Source: DASZVB01 sp036272055 (GTDB lineage Bacteria > Myxococcota_A > Polyangia > Polyangiales > Polyangiaceae). Taken from it: DNA of 64,000 bases. The notes beneath the pieces are model-generated. The model had not been told where the DNA came from and made no database searches. It saw only the letters and a program-made list of their open reading frames with translations. The translations under genes were made by a program, and so were the position numbers. Positions 16,772 through 26,246 of this stretch are shown piece by piece (position 1 is the stretch's first letter; every line of letters starts with the position of its first letter). Where the stretch lies: NCBI GenBank assembly GCA_036272055.1, contig DATAZL010000133.1, positions 186,001 through 250,000 of the forward strand. Reading direction: 5' to 3'.

Positions 16772-17126
16772 CGCCTCGCCCGTCGAGCGGGCGCGTCAGC
16801 GCGTCCAGCAGGGGCTCGTGAGGCCGCTCGCGGCGCAGGAGGGGAGTCGCTTCTCACGCGCTCGTCCTGCCCCGCGCGAGCGTCGCGTGCGCGTCACCGA
16901 GGCGGCAGGCATACCCGACAAGGGCGGCCGCTCGTTCCTGCCGTTCGCGGTCGACGTTCGCTTCGGCGGCGAGTGGCGCGCGAACGACATCGTCGGCTGC
17001 GTCTACAGCGACACCGGCGAGCTGTTCGTCAAGAAGGGCGACGCCTATCGCCCCGCCGCGTTCCTGCTCGGAAAGAACGTCGAGCCCGTCGCCGGCGCCT
17101 GCGAAGCCGCGCCGGCGCGCGCATGA
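16698..17126 (+). CDS. Small secreted protein of unknown function
   Basis: 142 residues from a GTG that has GGGAGG seven bases upstream. A classic signal peptide ends near LALADD (cleavage about residue 23), so the mature protein of ~119 residues is periplasmic or secreted. It has no recognised domain; the C-terminal part holds VDVRFGGEWRANDIVGCVYSDTGELFVKKGDAY, which reads like one small beta-rich unit with two Cys (C102, C134). The gene starts inside the 3' end of the DUF2306 gene, implying co-transcription and translational coupling with it. It is convergent with the MAPEG gene. Confidence 0.75.
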   Translation: MKCLRWLSFSVLVLSSVPSLALADDASPVERARQRVQQGLVRPLAAQEGSRFSRARPAPRERRVRVTEAAGIPDKGGRSFLPFAVDVRFGGEWRANDIVGCVYSDTGELFVKKGDAYRPAAFLLGKNVEPVAGACEAAPARA

Positions 17127-17177
17127 CGAGGAAATCCGGCGCCGGGAGCCTTCATCGGCAGGATCAATACGCGAGGG

Positions 17178-17603
17178 TCAATGCGCGGGCCACAGCGCGG
17201 CGACGTTGCGCGCGGTGATGACCATGAGCACGAGCGAGCCGAGGGCGAACACGCCGAAACGGAGCGGAACGAAGTTCCGCGTGCTCTGCACGAGTGAGTG
17301 GACGACGCGAAGCGCGACGTAGGCCCACGCGAGGTTCACGTTCAGCGCGTCGGCCACGCCGACCAGGTGGCTGTAGACGAGGAGCGCATAGAACGTCGTC
17401 GGCTGTTCGTGGAGGTGGTTGTAGTTGTCCGCGATCTGCTTCACCGACACGGGCAGCGCTTCGATGTCGTCCTTGCGCTTGACGCGCTTCGGATCGAGGC
17501 CCGCCGCCTGCATCGCCGGGATGCGGGTGGCGTACATCCAGACCCACATGACGAACGTCCAGACGATGAGCGCCAGGATTGGCGTCAGAATATTCATTGG
17601 CAT
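17178..17603 (-). CDS. MAPEG family membrane protein
   Basis: 141 residues from the ATG pair at 17603/17597; the frame runs further upstream but those residues are basic shadow sequence of the neighbouring gene. About four membrane helices. The MAPEG signature is clear: DNYNHLHEQPTTFYALL (N, HE and aromatic positions) followed by ALRVVHSLVQSTRNFVPLRF. Eukaryotic MAPEG proteins handle glutathione and eicosanoids; bacterial ones of this short type are mostly uncharacterised, with glutathione-dependent detoxification a reasonable guess. The divergent BNR lipoprotein gene begins 63 nt away. Confidence 0.88.
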   Translation of the reverse strand: MPMNILTPILALIVWTFVMWVWMYATRIPAMQAAGLDPKRVKRKDDIEALPVSVKQIADNYNHLHEQPTTFYALLVYSHLVGVADALNVNLAWAYVALRVVHSLVQSTRNFVPLRFGVFALGSLVLMVITARNVAALWPAH

Positions 17604-17666
17604 CGTGGGCGCATCGTCGGCCAGGAACGACTCCTTGCACAGCGGAAGATCGGGTATCGTCGTACG

Positions 17667-19007
17667 ATGGAGGCTCTTCGTCCGACCCGGGGCTCGCGCA
17701 CCGCCGCGGCGCTGTTCGTCTTCACCACGTGCTGCGTGACGACGGCGTGCGGCAGTGGCTTCACGTCTCCCGGAGCGGCCGACGGCGGGAGCGACGACGC
17801 GAGCGCCGGCGGCAACGGCGGAACGTCTCATTCCGGCGGCGCCTCGAGCAGCGGCGGGACGACACAAGCCGGCGGTACACCGAACAGCGGCGGTACGTCG
17901 AACGGCGGCGGCATGAACAGCGGCGGCGCGTCGTCAGGGGGCAAGCCGAACATTCCGCCGGCGATGGGGACGCCCGGCGTCTGGGAAGACGTGACGTCGC
18001 CGGCCATGGATCCCGCGCTGTTCACCGGTTCTAGCGGCTTCGGCGTCGGCAACATCGTGACCGATCCCGCGCGACCGACGGACATGTACGTGGGCGGCTA
18101 TGGATCCATCTGGAAGAGCACCGACTACGGACTCACGTGGAAGAAGCTCGATTCGAATCCGAATCCGCCGTATCTGCCGCTCGGTCACGTGCTCGCGGTC
18201 GCCGGAACCACGCCGGCCACGCTCTGGATGGCGAGCCTCAACGGGGCGCAGCACGTCTACAGATCGAAGGACGGCGGCGCGACGTTCGTGCTGACCGGCG
18301 CGGTCCCGGAACAACCCGACGCGGGAAGCCTCTACTCCATCGTCGTCGACCCCTACGACGCGACTCACCTCATCACCGGTCTTCACGAGCAAGACAAGGT
18401 GCTCGAGTCGACGGACTCCGGCGACACGTGGAAGTTCGTGTCCGGGAGTGGCTGGCCCTCCGGCGGCATCTCCTGGTTCCCCTTCTTCCTCGACACGGGC
18501 GACGCGGTCACGACACGAACGACCTGGTTCGCGATCGCACAGGACGGCGGCTCCGCGCTCAAGACGACGGACGCCGGCAAGACGTGGGTGAAGCCGAACG
18601 GCATCGTGAACCTCAAGCACCCGCACGGGACGGCAGGGCTCTTCCAGAACGGCAAGACGCTCTTCGTCGCGGGCGTCGGAGCCGACACGACGGGAGACGG
18701 CGTCTACCGCAGCACCAACCTCGGTGACGACTTCACCCGAGTGACGCAGGGGAGCGGCGGCATCGTGTGGGGCTCGGCGAAGGACCTGTACGTGATGTGG
18801 GGCTGGGCCTGCGCGAGCTGCGGCATCAACGAAGGCGGCCCGCAGTATCAGAGCGCGCCGTATCCGGGAGACACGTGGACCAAGCCGAAGCTCCCCGACG
18901 GGCTCGTGTGGGGCCCGAACAGCGTCGCGACGACGTCCGATGGGACGCACACGATCTACGTCGGGTCGATGTGGGCGACGGGCCTCTGGCGCTACGTCGA
19001 GCCGTGA
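17667..19007 (+). CDS. Lipoprotein with BNR/sortilin-like beta-propeller
   Basis: 446 residues from the ATG at 17667. The signal peptide ends in lipobox TTAC (Cys28), followed by ~85 residues of Gly/Ser repeats. The rest contains at least five Asp-box/BNR type units (SIWKSTDYGLTWKK, VYRSKDGGATF, VLESTDSGDTWKF, ALKTTDAGKTW, VYRSTNLGDDF), the pattern of sialidase, sortilin and YCF48-like propellers. No sialidase catalytic triad could be identified, so a binding or glycan-interacting role is more cautious. The gene is followed 19 nt later by another lipoprotein propeller gene and is probably co-transcribed with it. Confidence 0.85.
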   Translation: MEALRPTRGSRTAAALFVFTTCCVTTACGSGFTSPGAADGGSDDASAGGNGGTSHSGGASSSGGTTQAGGTPNSGGTSNGGGMNSGGASSGGKPNIPPAMGTPGVWEDVTSPAMDPALFTGSSGFGVGNIVTDPARPTDMYVGGYGSIWKSTDYGLTWKKLDSNPNPPYLPLGHVLAVAGTTPATLWMASLNGAQHVYRSKDGGATFVLTGAVPEQPDAGSLYSIVVDPYDATHLITGLHEQDKVLESTDSGDTWKFVSGSGWPSGGISWFPFFLDTGDAVTTRTTWFAIAQDGGSALKTTDAGKTWVKPNGIVNLKHPHGTAGLFQNGKTLFVAGVGADTTGDGVYRSTNLGDDFTRVTQGSGGIVWGSAKDLYVMWGWACASCGINEGGPQYQSAPYPGDTWTKPKLPDGLVWGPNSVATTSDGTHTIYVGSMWATGLWRYVEP

Positions 19008-19026
19008 GATCGAGTATGTAGCCGGG

Positions 19027-20052
19027 ATGAAGACGTCGCCGGCCTCGTCGTTCCTCTGCGCGGTTTTCCTGTGTGCTTCGGGCTGTTCGGATTCGAATAC
19101 CGGCGCAGCGACGGAGCCTCCCGAGGGCGGAACGACGGACGCGGGCAGCCCGGTGACGGTCCCCGACGCCGGCGTCGATTCCGGCAAGGTCGTCACATCG
19201 AGCGACGCGTCGATGCTCGACGGCGGCATGGGGAGCCTCGCATGCAGCACGCGAACGACGCTCGTCGAGAACGTGACGTCGGCGGAGAACCTGTTCTTCA
19301 TCGACGGCACCGAGCGGCTGCTCGTGAGCGGCGACGACGGGGTCTTCGAGCTCACGAAGGGAGCATCGGGAAGCGCGTCGCTCACCAAGGTCACCCCGAC
19401 CACCAGCTGCAAGTTCGGCGGCATGACGCAGATCGGCAACGTCGTCTTCGCCAATTGCTATGACCTGACGGACTCCCACGTCTACGCCGCGCAGGTCGCA
19501 GACACCCCGGAGTTCGAGTCGATCTACGACCTGCCGGGCGTGAAGCTCGCGAACGGCCTGACGTCGGACGCCGACGGACACCTCTACATCGCGTCGACGT
19601 TCGACGCGCGCATCCTGCGGCTCACGGTGAGCGGCGATGCCATCCCGAAGGTCACCGACGAGACGGACCTGGGCGGCCTCCCGGCGACGCTTGCGCCGAA
19701 CGGCATCAAGTCATTTCAGGGGACGCTCTACGTCACGAGCGGCGGAGAGGTATGGACGGTGACGCCCGGCAGCGACGGCGGCGCGGACGCGAAGCGACTG
19801 TTCGCGCAACCGGATTACTTCGACGATCTCTTCGTCAGCGACACGACCATCTACGTCGCGAACTTCGGCGGGGGCGCAGTCCGCGCCTACGGCCTCGACG
19901 GCAGCGCGCAGGGCGCGACACCGTCGAAGCTCCTCGCGAACCCCTCGTCGGTACTGCCGGCGAAGGGCCGCTTCGGTCTCGGAGCGAACGATTTCGTGGT
20001 CACCGAGAAGCCGGCGAACCGGGTCGCGGTCGTGCACGCTTGCCCGCTCTGA
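19027..20052 (+). CDS. SMP-30/gluconolactonase-like beta-propeller lipoprotein (paralogue A)
   Basis: 341 residues. Signal peptide with lipobox ASGC (Cys20), then a short Asp/Gly/Thr linker and a six-bladed-propeller type domain with recurring GLTSDADGHLYIAS and DDLFVSDTTIYVANFGGG units. A second copy of this gene lies at 32121-33065 on the other strand: both share ENxxF...RLxxxGDDGV, SxCKF.G, YDLPGV.LANG, FDDL.V and SSVLPAKGR.G. No metal-ligand set of active gluconolactonases was confirmed. Expected at the cell surface. Starts 19 nt after the BNR lipoprotein gene; convergent with the methyltransferase gene. Confidence 0.82.
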   Translation: MKTSPASSFLCAVFLCASGCSDSNTGAATEPPEGGTTDAGSPVTVPDAGVDSGKVVTSSDASMLDGGMGSLACSTRTTLVENVTSAENLFFIDGTERLLVSGDDGVFELTKGASGSASLTKVTPTTSCKFGGMTQIGNVVFANCYDLTDSHVYAAQVADTPEFESIYDLPGVKLANGLTSDADGHLYIASTFDARILRLTVSGDAIPKVTDETDLGGLPATLAPNGIKSFQGTLYVTSGGEVWTVTPGSDGGADAKRLFAQPDYFDDLFVSDTTIYVANFGGGAVRAYGLDGSAQGATPSKLLANPSSVLPAKGRFGLGANDFVVTEKPANRVAVVHACPL

Positions 20053-20062
20053 GGCTAGACGC

Positions 20063-21076
20063 TCACTTGTAGGCGATCACCGCGCTCGACGGACCGGCGA
20101 GGGGCATCACCTCGAAGCGACTGAAGCCCGCTTCCTTGCACCAGCCCTCGAAATCGGTCGCGGTGTAGTCGAAGGCGTCGCCGAACTCGACCAGCATGTT
20201 GAGCGACATGCAGAGGCCGAACACGTTCTCGCGCCGCGCGTCGTCGATGAGCGCCTCGATGGCGATGAACGCGCCGCCGTGCGGCAGAGCGTCGTACGCC
20301 TTCCGGATGAGCACCTTCTTCTTCTCGAGGTTCCAGTCGTGAAGGATCATGCCCATCGTGATCACGTCGGCGCGAGGAAGCGCGTCCGTGAAGAAATCGC
20401 CCTTGGCCGTCTTGACTCGCTTCGACAGACCTGCGGCTTCGATGGCCCGCTTCGCGATGGGTTCCACTGGTGGCAGGTCGAACGAAACGCAATCGAGCTC
20501 GGGGTTCGCCGCAGCGACGAAGCACGCGAGTTGCCCGGTCGCGCCGCCCACATCGCAGAGCGTCTTGTATTTCGAGAAGTCGAACTTCTTCGCGAGCATC
20601 TGGAAGTTGCCGGCCGAGACGCCGGCCATGGCGCTCATGAACTGCTCGAGCCGCTCGGGGACCTCGTACAGCTTGGCGAAGACCGACTCGCCGCCGTTCT
20701 TCGTCTCGTTCTGAGGCATGCCCGTCTGCAGCGCGGGCGTCAGATCGGCCCAGAAGCGGTAGAGACGAGCGTTGGCCATCTCGAGGATCCCGCCGATGTA
20801 CGCGGGGCTCTTCTTGTCGAGGAACAGAGCGCCCTCCGGCGTGTTCGAGTAGACCGCCGTCGGACCGTTTCCCTCGCGCGCAAGGAGCCGGAGCGCGACG
20901 AGGGTATCGGGGAAATCCGGCACGGCGCGCGGATGGATCCCGAGGGCTTCCACGATGCCGCCCGCCGTGAGCGGCGTCCGCGCCAGCACCGTGAAGAGCT
21001 CGAGCTCCACGGCGGAGAGGAGCGTCTTCGACGCCCAGAAGCCCATACCAACCTGCATGATGTGCGAAGGGTCCAT
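20063..21076 (-). CDS. SAM-dependent O-methyltransferase (acetylserotonin/hydroxyneurosporene type)
   Basis: 337 residues in the two-domain Methyltransf_2 arrangement. The N-terminal winged-helix dimerisation domain spans about 1-100 (MGFWASKTLLSAVELELFTVL). The SAM-binding domain has motif I LCDVGGATGQLA near 169-180, an acidic loop-2 residue in SFDLPPV, and the catalytic-base region ITMGMILHDWN where His is the expected general base. Family members methylate hydroxyl groups on small aromatics, polyketides or carotenoid precursors. No biosynthetic cluster surrounds it, so the substrate is unknown. Convergent with the propeller lipoprotein; the decayed SGNH gene lies upstream on the same strand. 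Confidence 0.9.
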   Translation of the reverse strand: MDPSHIMQVGMGFWASKTLLSAVELELFTVLARTPLTAGGIVEALGIHPRAVPDFPDTLVALRLLAREGNGPTAVYSNTPEGALFLDKKSPAYIGGILEMANARLYRFWADLTPALQTGMPQNETKNGGESVFAKLYEVPERLEQFMSAMAGVSAGNFQMLAKKFDFSKYKTLCDVGGATGQLACFVAAANPELDCVSFDLPPVEPIAKRAIEAAGLSKRVKTAKGDFFTDALPRADVITMGMILHDWNLEKKKVLIRKAYDALPHGGAFIAIEALIDDARRENVFGLCMSLNMLVEFGDAFDYTATDFEGWCKEAGFSRFEVMPLAGPSSAVIAYK

Positions 21077-21188
21077 GTCGACCCTTGTGCCCGGGCCTCA
21101 CCAGGCCGTCCACGACCAACGCCGCAAACATCCCGTGCAGGAATGCCGAGCTCACCCCTCGCGGTGATCTGAACACCGTTGCTTCGCG

Positions 21189-22265
21189 CTACTGAGGCGC
21201 GCAGCAGCCGCTCGAGGCAGGTTGCGCGACGCAATCCTGCTTCATCTTGGCCCACATGGCGGCGGCCATGGCCTTCGAGCCCATGGAGTTCGGGTGCAGG
21301 TCGTTGGCGGCGAAGTATTCGGGGTGGCCGTCGAACACCGGGACGAGATTCACGAAGTGACAGCGCACCGGCTTCGCCGGGTTCGCCATGACCGACGTCT
21401 GATACGCGCCATCGCACTCGGCCTGGATCCTCGGGAGCGCATAGTCGAGCATCCCGTTCGGATCCTGGGCGAGCCAGGTGCCGGTGGGGACCTTCGGGTA
21501 GAAGAAGAAGATCACATCCTTCACGCCGGAGTCGGCCATGTGAAGGAAGAGCTTGTGCCCGGCGTCGATCGCCGTCTGCACGATCTTCTGGCAATCGGGG
21601 ATGCTGGGGGATTGCGCGCCCATCGCCTTGCAATCTGCCCCATTGGGGAACATCGCCGTGTCGGGGGCGAGGACGTCGTTGCCGCCCCCGTCCATGATGA
21701 CGGCGAGGATCTTCCGCGAAGTCGGCGATGTTCAGCATCGACGCGGCGTTCATGTCCGCGGGGAACGTATGCGTGATCCAGTTCACGTAGGAGTCGCCGA
21801 TCATGACGATGTCGTTCTGGTCGCTGAGACACGGAGGCTTGCCCTCGGTTGCGCTCGCGCCGCCCGCGCCGCTCATTCCTGCGGCGCCGCTCGCTCCTGA
21901 CGCGCCGCTCATACCGCCCACGGCGCTCGCTCCGCCCGAAGCGGTCATGCCGCCTGCGCCGCTCGCGCCCGCGCCTCCGGAGCCGCTCGCGCCACCGCTC
22001 GTGGACGTGCCGCCACCCGGGCCCACGATGACACCGCCGGATCCGGGCGTCCCACCGGCACTCGACGTGGCCCCCGTGTTGTTCAGTGCCCCCCCTGACC
22101 CACGCTCGCGGCCCCGCCCGTCGCCGAGCCGGCATCCGAGGTCCTCGTGGCCGAGCCGCGATGACCCGATAACCAAACCCGCGCGCCGCCACCACGACCG
22201 GACACGGCCAAGCGATATGCCGAAAGCGCCTTTGTTTGACGCGCGAAGAAAATCGCCAAGGGCAC
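21189..22265 (-). pseudogene. SGNH/GDSL hydrolase-type lipoprotein, broken by deletion and frameshifts
   Basis: Three reading frames hold one gene. Upstream, a frame ending SATGGAASVGQGG breaks at a run of seven C (G on the coding strand) near 22086-22092; one more G would restore it to ALNNTGATSSAGG. The Gly/Ser linker then runs to block I of an SGNH hydrolase (IVMIGDSYVNW). After MLNIADFA the frame shifts again near 21713 and continues as ILAVIMDGGGNDVL to the final His block (ANDLHPN). About 35 residues expected between block I and DGGGND are missing, so the oxyanion-hole block is gone and activity is unlikely. No clean signal peptide or start could be placed; the right end given is approximate. 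Confidence 0.7.
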
Positions 22266-22289
22266 TCCACTTGGTTACCTTTATGTCCG

Positions 22290-23330
22290 ATGGCGGTATT
22301 CGTCCCGATGGTCCGCGCGCTGGTCGAGGTGGTCGAGTCCGCCGGCGTGTCGCGCGAGCAGCTTTTCCGTCGAGCCGAGCTGGATGAGAGCCGCATTCTC
22401 GACGACGGCGCGAGCTTCGAGGTGGGCGAATATTGCCGGCTCCAAGAGGCCGCGATCGAGGCGACGGGGAACGACGCTCTCGGTCTCTGCCTTGCCGAGC
22501 AGGTCAGTGAGTCCGCGTTCGCCCTCGTTGCGCATCTCATCACGCACGCGCCGACGCTAAAGGACGCGATCGAGACCGCCATCAAGTTCGGGCGGATGGT
22601 GACCGACGGCTATCACCTGACTCTCGGGGGGACGCCCGACGTCGCCTCGCTCGCGTACGAGTTTCCCCGTACCTCTCCCCGCTCGGACCGCATGCAGGCG
22701 GACTTCGCCATGGCGGGCTTTCTCAAGCTGATCCGGATCTTCGCCGGACCGAGAGCAGACGCGACCAGGGTGAGCTTCGAGTACGCGACGCCGCGGGACC
22801 TCCGCGAATACGAGCGGATATTCCGCGGCGCGGCGCACTTCGAGCAGAGCTTCACGGCGCTCGCGTTCCCGCGTGTGTTCTTGTCGTGCAGCCCGCTTCA
22901 CACGAACCTGGAGCTCTTCGGCGTGCTGCGAGCTCAAGCCGAGAAGGTGCTCGAGCGACGCGCCGCGGGCCAGGGTCACGCCGAGCTCCTCCGTCGCTTC
23001 CTCGAGGCGAGTGTTCCGGCGCGAATTCCGACGATGAGCGCCGCCGCCAAGGAGTTCGGCATCAGCGCGCGCTCGCTACGACGGCGTCTATCGGAAGAGG
23101 GCGTGTCCTACAGGGCTCTCCTTCAAGACGCGCTCGAGCACTCCGCGATGCGCATGCTCGGCGAAACCCGGCGCTCCGTGCAGGAGACGGCCTACGCAGT
23201 CGGGTTCTCCGATCCCGCCGCCTTTCACCGCGCGTTCAAGCGGTGGAAGGGGATGACGCCCAAGCAATTCCGAGACGAGTCTTCGCGCACTGTCAGCGCC
23301 GAGGGCACGCCGACCGCCGAACGTCGCTGA
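22290..23330 (+). CDS. AraC family transcriptional regulator (Arabinose_bd type)
   Basis: 346 residues from the ATG at 22290, which starts MAVFVPMVRALVEV as family members do. The N-terminal ~190 residues match the Arabinose_bd-type sensor of AraC regulators such as OruR; the C-terminal ~100 hold the double helix-turn-helix (AAAKEFGISARSLRRRLSEEG and VQETAYAVGFSDPAAFHRAFKRWKGMTPKQFR). DNA-binding activator, ligand unknown. It is divergent from the broken SGNH lipoprotein gene, which may be its former target. Two more regulators of the same class lie in this window, at 33.1 and 38.0 kb. Confidence 0.9.
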   Translation: MAVFVPMVRALVEVVESAGVSREQLFRRAELDESRILDDGASFEVGEYCRLQEAAIEATGNDALGLCLAEQVSESAFALVAHLITHAPTLKDAIETAIKFGRMVTDGYHLTLGGTPDVASLAYEFPRTSPRSDRMQADFAMAGFLKLIRIFAGPRADATRVSFEYATPRDLREYERIFRGAAHFEQSFTALAFPRVFLSCSPLHTNLELFGVLRAQAEKVLERRAAGQGHAELLRRFLEASVPARIPTMSAAAKEFGISARSLRRRLSEEGVSYRALLQDALEHSAMRMLGETRRSVQETAYAVGFSDPAAFHRAFKRWKGMTPKQFRDESSRTVSAEGTPTAERR

Positions 23331-23332
23331 GC

Positions 23333-24127
23333 TCAGAACGCGCGCGCCGTGTACGGACACGTCGCGTTGTCCGTGCACAGCGGGTCTTTCGTGGTCGGCT
23401 TGCAGTCGACGGTCGCGGGACACGCGGGATCCTGATTGCAGCCGCAACCGCATGTGTCCCAGTACTGATAAGTATTGGTCGGGCACGTCCAGGCGCGGCG
23501 ATCGCAGACCGATGCGTTGGCAGAGACGTAGTGCACGCCGGGCGGCGCTTGCTCGGCACATGCTCCGGCGTCTTCGTTCGTGCGGGCCTTGCACCATATC
23601 GTGGAGCAGCACGCGGTCGCCTCGTAGCAGATGTCGCCGGCATTGCATTCGCCGGGACCACTGACCTGGTCGTAGCCGGCGCGACAGAACGGGATGGCCT
23701 CGCAACACGCCGGATCGACCGCGATGCGACCGCCCGCTCCGTCGCCCTTGCCGCCGGCTCCGACGATCCCTCCGCCGGTCCCGACGATCCCGCCGGCAAT
23801 TCCGAAGCCGCCGTCGCCGCCGAAGAAGCCGCCGTCACCGCCGAAGAAGCCGCCAGTAGCTCCAAAACCGCCGTCACCGCCGAAGACCGCACCATCGCCG
23901 CCCATGAATCCGCCTTCACCACCGTAGAAGCCGCCGCTCGCTTGCGGGAGACCGCCGTCCTGGCTCCCCCCGGCTCCCGCGCTCCCGCCGCTGCCACCGA
24001 TGCTGTGCACGCCGCCCGTCGAACGGTCGTCGCCGCCGTCCTGCGACGTGTCCATGTGAACGGTCGTGCTCCCGCAAGCGGCTACCAGACAGGGAACGAT
24101 CCAGACGGCGCGTGTCAGCAGACTCAT
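23333..24127 (-). CDS. Gly-rich repeat lipoprotein with Cys-rich C-terminal domain
   Basis: 264 residues from the ATG at 24127; lipobox LVAAC puts the lipidated Cys at 18. Residues ~60-140 are imperfect repeats built on GGFxGGDGG, with variants GGFFGGDGG and GGIVGTGG, a flexible glycine-loop tract. The last ~120 residues carry about 18 Cys in a pattern that fits no domain I recognise (CCEAIPFC, CNAGDICYEATACC, CGCGCNQDPAC), so a disulfide-rich fold is likely. Presumably a surface protein. It ends two bases after the AraC gene on the opposite strand, so the two genes converge with almost no spacer. Confidence 0.78.
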   Translation of the reverse strand: MSLLTRAVWIVPCLVAACGSTTVHMDTSQDGGDDRSTGGVHSIGGSGGSAGAGGSQDGGLPQASGGFYGGEGGFMGGDGAVFGGDGGFGATGGFFGGDGGFFGGDGGFGIAGGIVGTGGGIVGAGGKGDGAGGRIAVDPACCEAIPFCRAGYDQVSGPGECNAGDICYEATACCSTIWCKARTNEDAGACAEQAPPGVHYVSANASVCDRRAWTCPTNTYQYWDTCGCGCNQDPACPATVDCKPTTKDPLCTDNATCPYTARAF

Positions 24128-24232
24128 GTGCCGCACCGTATGCAAGCGGGAGGCCGTCACCACCATGAAAAGAATCGAGGGCTTTTCAGCCCTCGATGTG
24201 TGCCAGCTGTGCCAGCTGGACCGCGCCGGCTC

Positions 24233-25573
24233 TCACGGACCGGCGTGCTTGACGCTGTGCGAGAAGAAATCCCACACCGCGTCGGTGTTCATCATGGTGT
24301 CGCTGTTCGCACCGACGAAGGCGGCGCCGATGGCGCCCGCGCCCGTGCCGCAGTCGGAGCTGCCGAACCAGCAATGCCCTCCGCCGGTGATCGAGCAGCC
24401 GAGCACCTGCGCTCCTCCGGCGCATCCCGTGTAGCTCACACACGCCGTGTCTCCGCCGCTCGGCGGTGCCGCCGCGGGGACGGAGCTCGTATTGCAGCCG
24501 TTCGCCTTCGCGAAGATGGCGAGTGACGGCGCCTGGAGCGAATACGGGATGAGCGGATCGGACGTGCCGTGCATGTCGAGGATCGACACCTTGCTCGACG
24601 GAGTGCACATGGTGAAGTCGGACGTCGGATTGGTGCCGCCACCGATGTCGTTGATCCCGACGGCTCCCGCGCCCGGAGCGACCGCGGCGAAGATGTCCGC
24701 CGCATCGCAGGCGAGCCGGTAGCTCATGTATGCGCCGTTCGAGAGGCCCGTCGCGTAGACGCGCCGGTAGTCGACGTTCACGTGCTTCGCGACTTCAGCG
24801 AGGATCGCGCGAAAAAGCGCGACGTCGTCGAGCTTCGACGTGCTGGCGCCGCCGCAGCAGGTGCCGGCGTTCCAGCTGTTCTGATAGCCGTTGGGCATCA
24901 CCAGGACGAACCCCGCTTGATCCGATTTGGTGTTCATCGCCGCACCGGACACGCAGAACATGACGGCGTTCTGTGCGAGGCCGTGGATGCAGAAGACGAC
25001 CGGTGCCGGCTTCTTCGGGTCGTAGCCCGGCGGCACGTGCACCTTGTACTGCCGTGAGTTCCCGGCCTGCCCCGTCACACCGGTGATGTCGAGATACGTC
25101 TGGTCCATGAGGCTCGGCGGGTAATCGCCGGGACCCCAGTCGCCGGGACCGGAGCTCTCCGGCCCTGAATCGCCGAGGCTCGCGTCGCCCATGTCGCCAG
25201 CATCGCCCGCGTCGGACTCGGCGCCGGCGTCTGCACGCGAGCCACCCTGTGACGCGCCGCCGGACCCCGTCGTGGTGGTGCCACCTGCGTTTGCGATCGC
25301 GCCTCCGGTATTTGCGCCGCCAGCGCTTGCGCCCACGGTTCCGCCCGAGCTCGTCCCGCCGCCGGAGCCGTTTTGAAGGGCACCCCCTGAAGAAGGCCCC
25401 TGAGCGACTCCGCCCGCTGCAAGCGACGGAACGCCGCCCGCACCGCCCGACTGGCTCGGCGCGCCACCCGAGGCGCTCACGAACCCGGGCGCGTGGTCAT
25501 CGCTCGAGCACGCCGCCGTCGCGAGGAGGGCAAAACCGAGAAACGCTGGATGGTCGAGTCTACGCAATGTCAC
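24233..25573 (-). CDS. Secreted PHB-depolymerase/feruloyl-esterase-like lipoprotein
   Basis: 446 residues from a GTG at 25573; an in-frame TTG 33 bases upstream is a weaker alternative. Lipobox ATAAC, then a ~110-residue Gly/Ser/Ala linker, then an alpha/beta hydrolase of the LpqC/PhaZ type: HGLAQNA oxyanion region, nucleophile in GLSNGAYMS, acid in HGTSDPLIPY and His in GGGHCW. It should hydrolyse esters outside the cell (short polyester or feruloylated polymer); the exact substrate is open. Paired cysteines (GTCCGG, TGCAGG) suggest disulfides. Lies 105 nt upstream of the Gly-rich lipoprotein on the same strand. Confidence 0.86.
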   Translation of the reverse strand: MTLRRLDHPAFLGFALLATAACSSDDHAPGFVSASGGAPSQSGGAGGVPSLAAGGVAQGPSSGGALQNGSGGGTSSGGTVGASAGGANTGGAIANAGGTTTTGSGGASQGGSRADAGAESDAGDAGDMGDASLGDSGPESSGPGDWGPGDYPPSLMDQTYLDITGVTGQAGNSRQYKVHVPPGYDPKKPAPVVFCIHGLAQNAVMFCVSGAAMNTKSDQAGFVLVMPNGYQNSWNAGTCCGGASTSKLDDVALFRAILAEVAKHVNVDYRRVYATGLSNGAYMSYRLACDAADIFAAVAPGAGAVGINDIGGGTNPTSDFTMCTPSSKVSILDMHGTSDPLIPYSLQAPSLAIFAKANGCNTSSVPAAAPPSGGDTACVSYTGCAGGAQVLGCSITGGGHCWFGSSDCGTGAGAIGAAFVGANSDTMMNTDAVWDFFSHSVKHAGP

Positions 25574-25712
25574 GCCGTTGCCTTTCGGGCCGCTCGCTGC
25601 AGGCAAGGTTTACTCCGTAGCGGGGCTTCGTCGACAGCGTCGAAGGCGGACAACGGAGTGATTCGCGAGGACAGGCGACGCGGACCGCGTCGTTGATGGC
25701 GCGAATTGTCTT

Positions 25713-26246
25713 TCAGGGGCGCAGCAGGGCCGGCGCGACGACCGTCTCGATGAGCCCCGTCGCGACGTCGTAGACGAGCCCGCTGACGAGAAAGCCGCCG
25801 GGGAGACGTGGGTTCGCCTTCAACGCCGCCACGTCGACGGCCACCGAGGCACGAGGATCGCTTATCGCGAACGCGTCGAGTTCGGTGGCGGCGACACCGA
25901 AGTAGTGCGCGAGGAGCTCCGGGGAGCTCGTGAGCCGCGTGATGCCGCAGTCCGTGTGGTGCAGGACGATGAGGTTCCAGCCGGTGCCGAGCGCGCCGCC
26001 ACCCGCACGCGCGACGACGTTCAGCATTCCCATCGTCTCGAGCGTCGAGGGTGTGATCCGGCCCCCGACGTTACGGATCACCGCGGCGTCACCCGGAGCG
26101 AGCCCGAAGACGTCGACCGGGTCCACGCGAGGGTCGACGCACCCGATGATCATCGTCTTCTCGGTCGGGATGATCTTCAGAGCCGGCGAGAAACGGCTCT
26201 TCGAGAAGGTCCCGTTGCGTTCGAGCAACGTTTCGATGAGGGTCAT
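25713..26246 (-). CDS. Beta-class carbonic anhydrase
   Basis: 177 residues from the ATG at 26246; the frame extends upstream into the divergent LysR gene but the domain begins with MTLIETLLERNGTF. Zinc ligands and partners are in place: C36 with D38/R40 (IIGCVDPRVDP), then H97-x-x-C100 (LHHTDCG). It interconverts CO2 and bicarbonate in the cytoplasm. This is a short beta-CA of the type found in many actinobacteria and myxobacteria. It is divergent from a LysR regulator with a 67-bp gap, so that regulator may control it, but the LysR gene is also tightly followed by a PEP-mutase-family gene. Confidence 0.92.
   Translation of the reverse strand: MTLIETLLERNGTFSKSRFSPALKIIPTEKTMIIGCVDPRVDPVDVFGLAPGDAAVIRNVGGRITPSTLETMGMLNVVARAGGGALGTGWNLIVLHHTDCGITRLTSSPELLAHYFGVAATELDAFAISDPRASVAVDVAALKANPRLPGGFLVSGLVYDVATGLIETVVAPALLRP

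Noticed and set aside
20063..21076. O-methyltransferase as part of a natural-product cluster
   Set aside because: No PKS, NRPS, terpene or other biosynthetic genes are near; it stands alone.
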